Notes under the pieces: model-generated | What the model saw: the letters and a program-made list of their open reading frames with translations, nothing else | The model's database searches: none | Told to the model about the DNA's origin: nothing | Translations under genes and position numbers: made by a program | Assembly (NCBI RefSeq): GCF_009905435.1 | Contig: NZ_JAAAMT010000020.1 | Span: 28,535-92,534, forward strand | Length of the DNA stretch: 64,000 bases | Direction of reading: 5' to 3' | DNA from: Pseudomonas sp. R5(2019) | GTDB taxonomy: Bacteria; Pseudomonadota; Gammaproteobacteria; Pseudomonadales; Pseudomonadaceae | Shown here: in pieces, positions 62,442 to 64,000 of the stretch | How positions within the stretch are numbered: position 1 is the stretch's first letter | Layout of the letters: each line of letters opens with the position of its first letter

Positions 62442-64000
62442 TCAGTTACCGTCCTTTCGATCGCGGTTAGCAATGTCCATCTTGTCTTCCTTGATGATGA
62501 GATGGGCATGGCCGGCTTCATCGCTGCGGTCCGGCCAGAAGCTGACAGTCAATTGCGCGGCGTTGATGTCGTAGAAGGTATCCAGCTCGATCGAGCCGCG
62601 AATCAGCAGCGTGCTGGACTCTTCGTCTAGCTCCAGTTGCGGCAGCGTGCTGTCGTGGTCATAGTCGTTTTGCGACGGCAAGGGTGCGGGTTGCAACGAC
62701 GGCGTGCTGTCGCTGCGGCCGCAGGCAATCACTTGTTCAGCGGTGTGTGGGCGGTAAACGGTGAGCGCCCATTCGTAACGAGATTCACCGGGAACAAAGC
62801 CGGGTAGCTGGATGGCGTAGCGAAGGTAAGATGCCCATTGAACGTCGGTACCGACTGAAGCGCCAATGCCGATGGTGCGGTTGCCGCCCAAGGGGCGAAT
62901 GCGGGTATGGATGCCCACTTCGGCGGTCAGGCCGAGCACGGCGGCGTTGAGGGCAGCGACGGCGGTGTCGTAATGCTCGGCGGTGGTCCATTGCCGGTGC
63001 TGTCTCGGCAACCCCCACAGGCTGTGCCGAGCCCAGAGTTCGAGCGCAGTGGACTCCGCCTTCTTTGCCAAAGTAGCGAATGCATAGGCTGTGAGACCTA
63101 GAACAATCGCGATTCCAAGCGGCCCCAACAGAGCCGCGTTTAACGTAACTGCACCTGCGACTCCAAAATAAGCAGATAAACCTGAAGCAACTCCGGCAGC
63201 CAAATACTTTCGAGATGCAGACGAGTCACCTTGGTGGGCTGCACGATTCGCCGCCAACCCAAACTGTACCCCATCCATAATCCCGGCCACCGCCGCAATC
63301 GCGCCGCCGTACTGCATCACCCGGTCCCCCAAGGGTTTAATGAATCCACCCACAGTCGTCGTTATCCCCGGCCGCAACGCCTTCAGCGCCACACCCGCCG
63401 CCTCCACGCCCACCCCCATCACCCCCACCGACGACGACCAGACTGCCGCCAGCGCTTCGTCATGACTACTACCCGCCGTCCGCGAAAGGGCCTTCAGGTT
63501 ATTGCGCAAGCTGTCCTGCACAAACCACAAACTCCCCAACACCAACAGCGTGTTTCCAGCGTTGTCACGCATGCCGCGCAGGGCCTGTGTCGCCATCTGC
63601 CGAGCTTCCGCCGCGCCGATGGACATGCTTTGCGTGACTCGCTCGGCGCTGTCCTGCAGGCTCGCCGCGCCGATGTGGATGCTGCGCAAAGCTTCACCCC
63701 TGCCGAAATCGCCGCTCGCGCGCAGCTGCGAAAGTCGGGCCAGCAGCGATTCGGTGCTTTCCAGCGTCCAGACGCTGATGTCGATCAGGGTGCGGTTGTT
63801 CCGGGCGCTGGCGATGCTCAGGGCGCCGCTGAGGACCATGGCGCGGACCTTGTTGGCCGCCGGTTTGTTGAATCGCTGGTCGATGCTGGCGAGCAGTTCG
63901 CCGGTGCGTTGGTGGAGGGTGTCGTTGAGCAGTGTCAGGTACTCGCCGAGCGTCAGCGTCAGCACCACCTGGGTGATGCGCTGACCGCTGTAGCGCAGCA
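62442..64000 (-). CDS. Large T6SS effector, VasX/BTH_I2691-like, C-terminal part (truncated by window edge)
   Basis: About 519 C-terminal codons are visible; the frame is open to the window edge, reading LRYSGQRITQVVLTLTLGEY. The first part is a long helical region (about 1-240) with Ala-rich amphipathic helices. A hydrophobic block near residues 260-315 (SAYFGVAGAVTLNAALLGPL, then GIAIVLGLTAYAFATLAKKA) looks like a membrane-inserting hairpin of the colicin/VasX kind. A beta-rich C-terminal domain ends LTVSFWPDRSDEAGHAHLII and RKDGN. The N-terminal VasX-type region would be outside the window. It should depolarise or permeabilise target cells if the family match holds. Coupled to a DUF6708-like gene. 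Confidence 0.7.
   Translation of the reverse strand, partial: LRYSGQRITQVVLTLTLGEYLTLLNDTLHQRTGELLASIDQRFNKPAANKVRAMVLSGALSIASARNNRTLIDISVWTLESTESLLARLSQLRASGDFGRGEALRSIHIGAASLQDSAERVTQSMSIGAAEARQMATQALRGMRDNAGNTLLVLGSLWFVQDSLRNNLKALSRTAGSSHDEALAAVWSSSVGVMGVGVEAAGVALKALRPGITTTVGGFIKPLGDRVMQYGGAIAAVAGIMDGVQFGLAANRAAHQGDSSASRKYLAAGVASGLSAYFGVAGAVTLNAALLGPLGIAIVLGLTAYAFATLAKKAESTALELWARHSLWGLPRQHRQWTTAEHYDTAVAALNAAVLGLTAEVGIHTRIRPLGGNRTIGIGASVGTDVQWASYLRYAIQLPGFVPGESRYEWALTVYRPHTAEQVIACGRSDSTPSLQPAPLPSQNDYDHDSTLPQLELDEESSTLLIRGSIELDTFYDINAAQLTVSFWPDRSDEAGHAHLIIKEDKMDIANRDRKDGN

Overview
The window is about 64 kb of a fluorescent-group Pseudomonas chromosome. The evidence is the gene content and order (acnA / rlmM-tusA-MATE-pdxB, a complete alginate operon, the gltA / sdhCDAB-sucAB-lpd-sucCD block), the GC-rich third codon positions, and the many GTAGGAGC/GTGGGAGC-type REP palindromes. 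I cannot assign a species. All identifications come from reading motifs and recalling family members; no search was run.

Layout. 1-10.5 kb: the N-terminal part of aconitase A, rlmM, tusA, a MATE exporter, pdxB, a small conserved protein, an MsbA-like ABC exporter, ppnP, a DEDDh exonuclease, a TetR regulator and a periplasmic solute-binding protein. 10.5-27 kb: the whole alginate operon on the minus strand, transcribed algD-alg8-alg44-algK-algE-algG-algX-algL-algI-algJ-algF-algA, with a long algD leader. It makes GDP-mannuronate (AlgA, AlgD), polymerises it under c-di-GMP control (Alg8, Alg44), epimerises, acetylates and trims it (AlgG, AlgX, AlgI, AlgJ, AlgF, AlgL) and exports it (AlgK, AlgE). 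27.8-32.3 kb: dsbG and an Lgt-like/TlpA fusion, divergent from an OmpR-type response regulator and its kinase, then a GNAT acetyltransferase whose Shine-Dalgarno lies inside a long hairpin. 32.7-46 kb: a stand-alone aroA, a degenerate receiver-domain protein, an MHS-type transporter, the electron-transfer-flavoprotein genes (ETF-QO divergent from etfBA, with a PsrA-like site), a solute-binding protein, a DUF4398/OmpA pair, a MocR-like regulator and small proteins. 46-59 kb: gltA divergent from sdhCDAB-sucAB-lpd-sucCD, a nearly contiguous stretch of the TCA cycle, with structured leaders before sucA and sucC. 59-64 kb: brnQ, then a cluster read from the right edge: the C-terminal half of a large VasX/BTH_I2691-like type VI effector and two tandem DUF6708-like membrane proteins.

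Most interesting points. (i) The right end shows a tandem duplication of [effector 3' tail + DUF6708 gene]. A 36-codon scar of the effector C-terminus lies just before the second paralog, with the same stop/start junction as the intact pair, as expected for effector-immunity cassette replacement. (ii) REP sequences lie inside the 5' coding part of algK, between the expected start codon and the lipoprotein signal, so the lipobox Cys falls at residue 64. (iii) Two near-identical 140-bp nested palindromic elements in opposite orientation flank about 27 kb that includes the whole alginate operon. (iv) REP palindromes supply the stop codons of two unrelated genes. (v) A 64-nt three-tier hairpin pairs with the ribosome-binding site of the GNAT gene.
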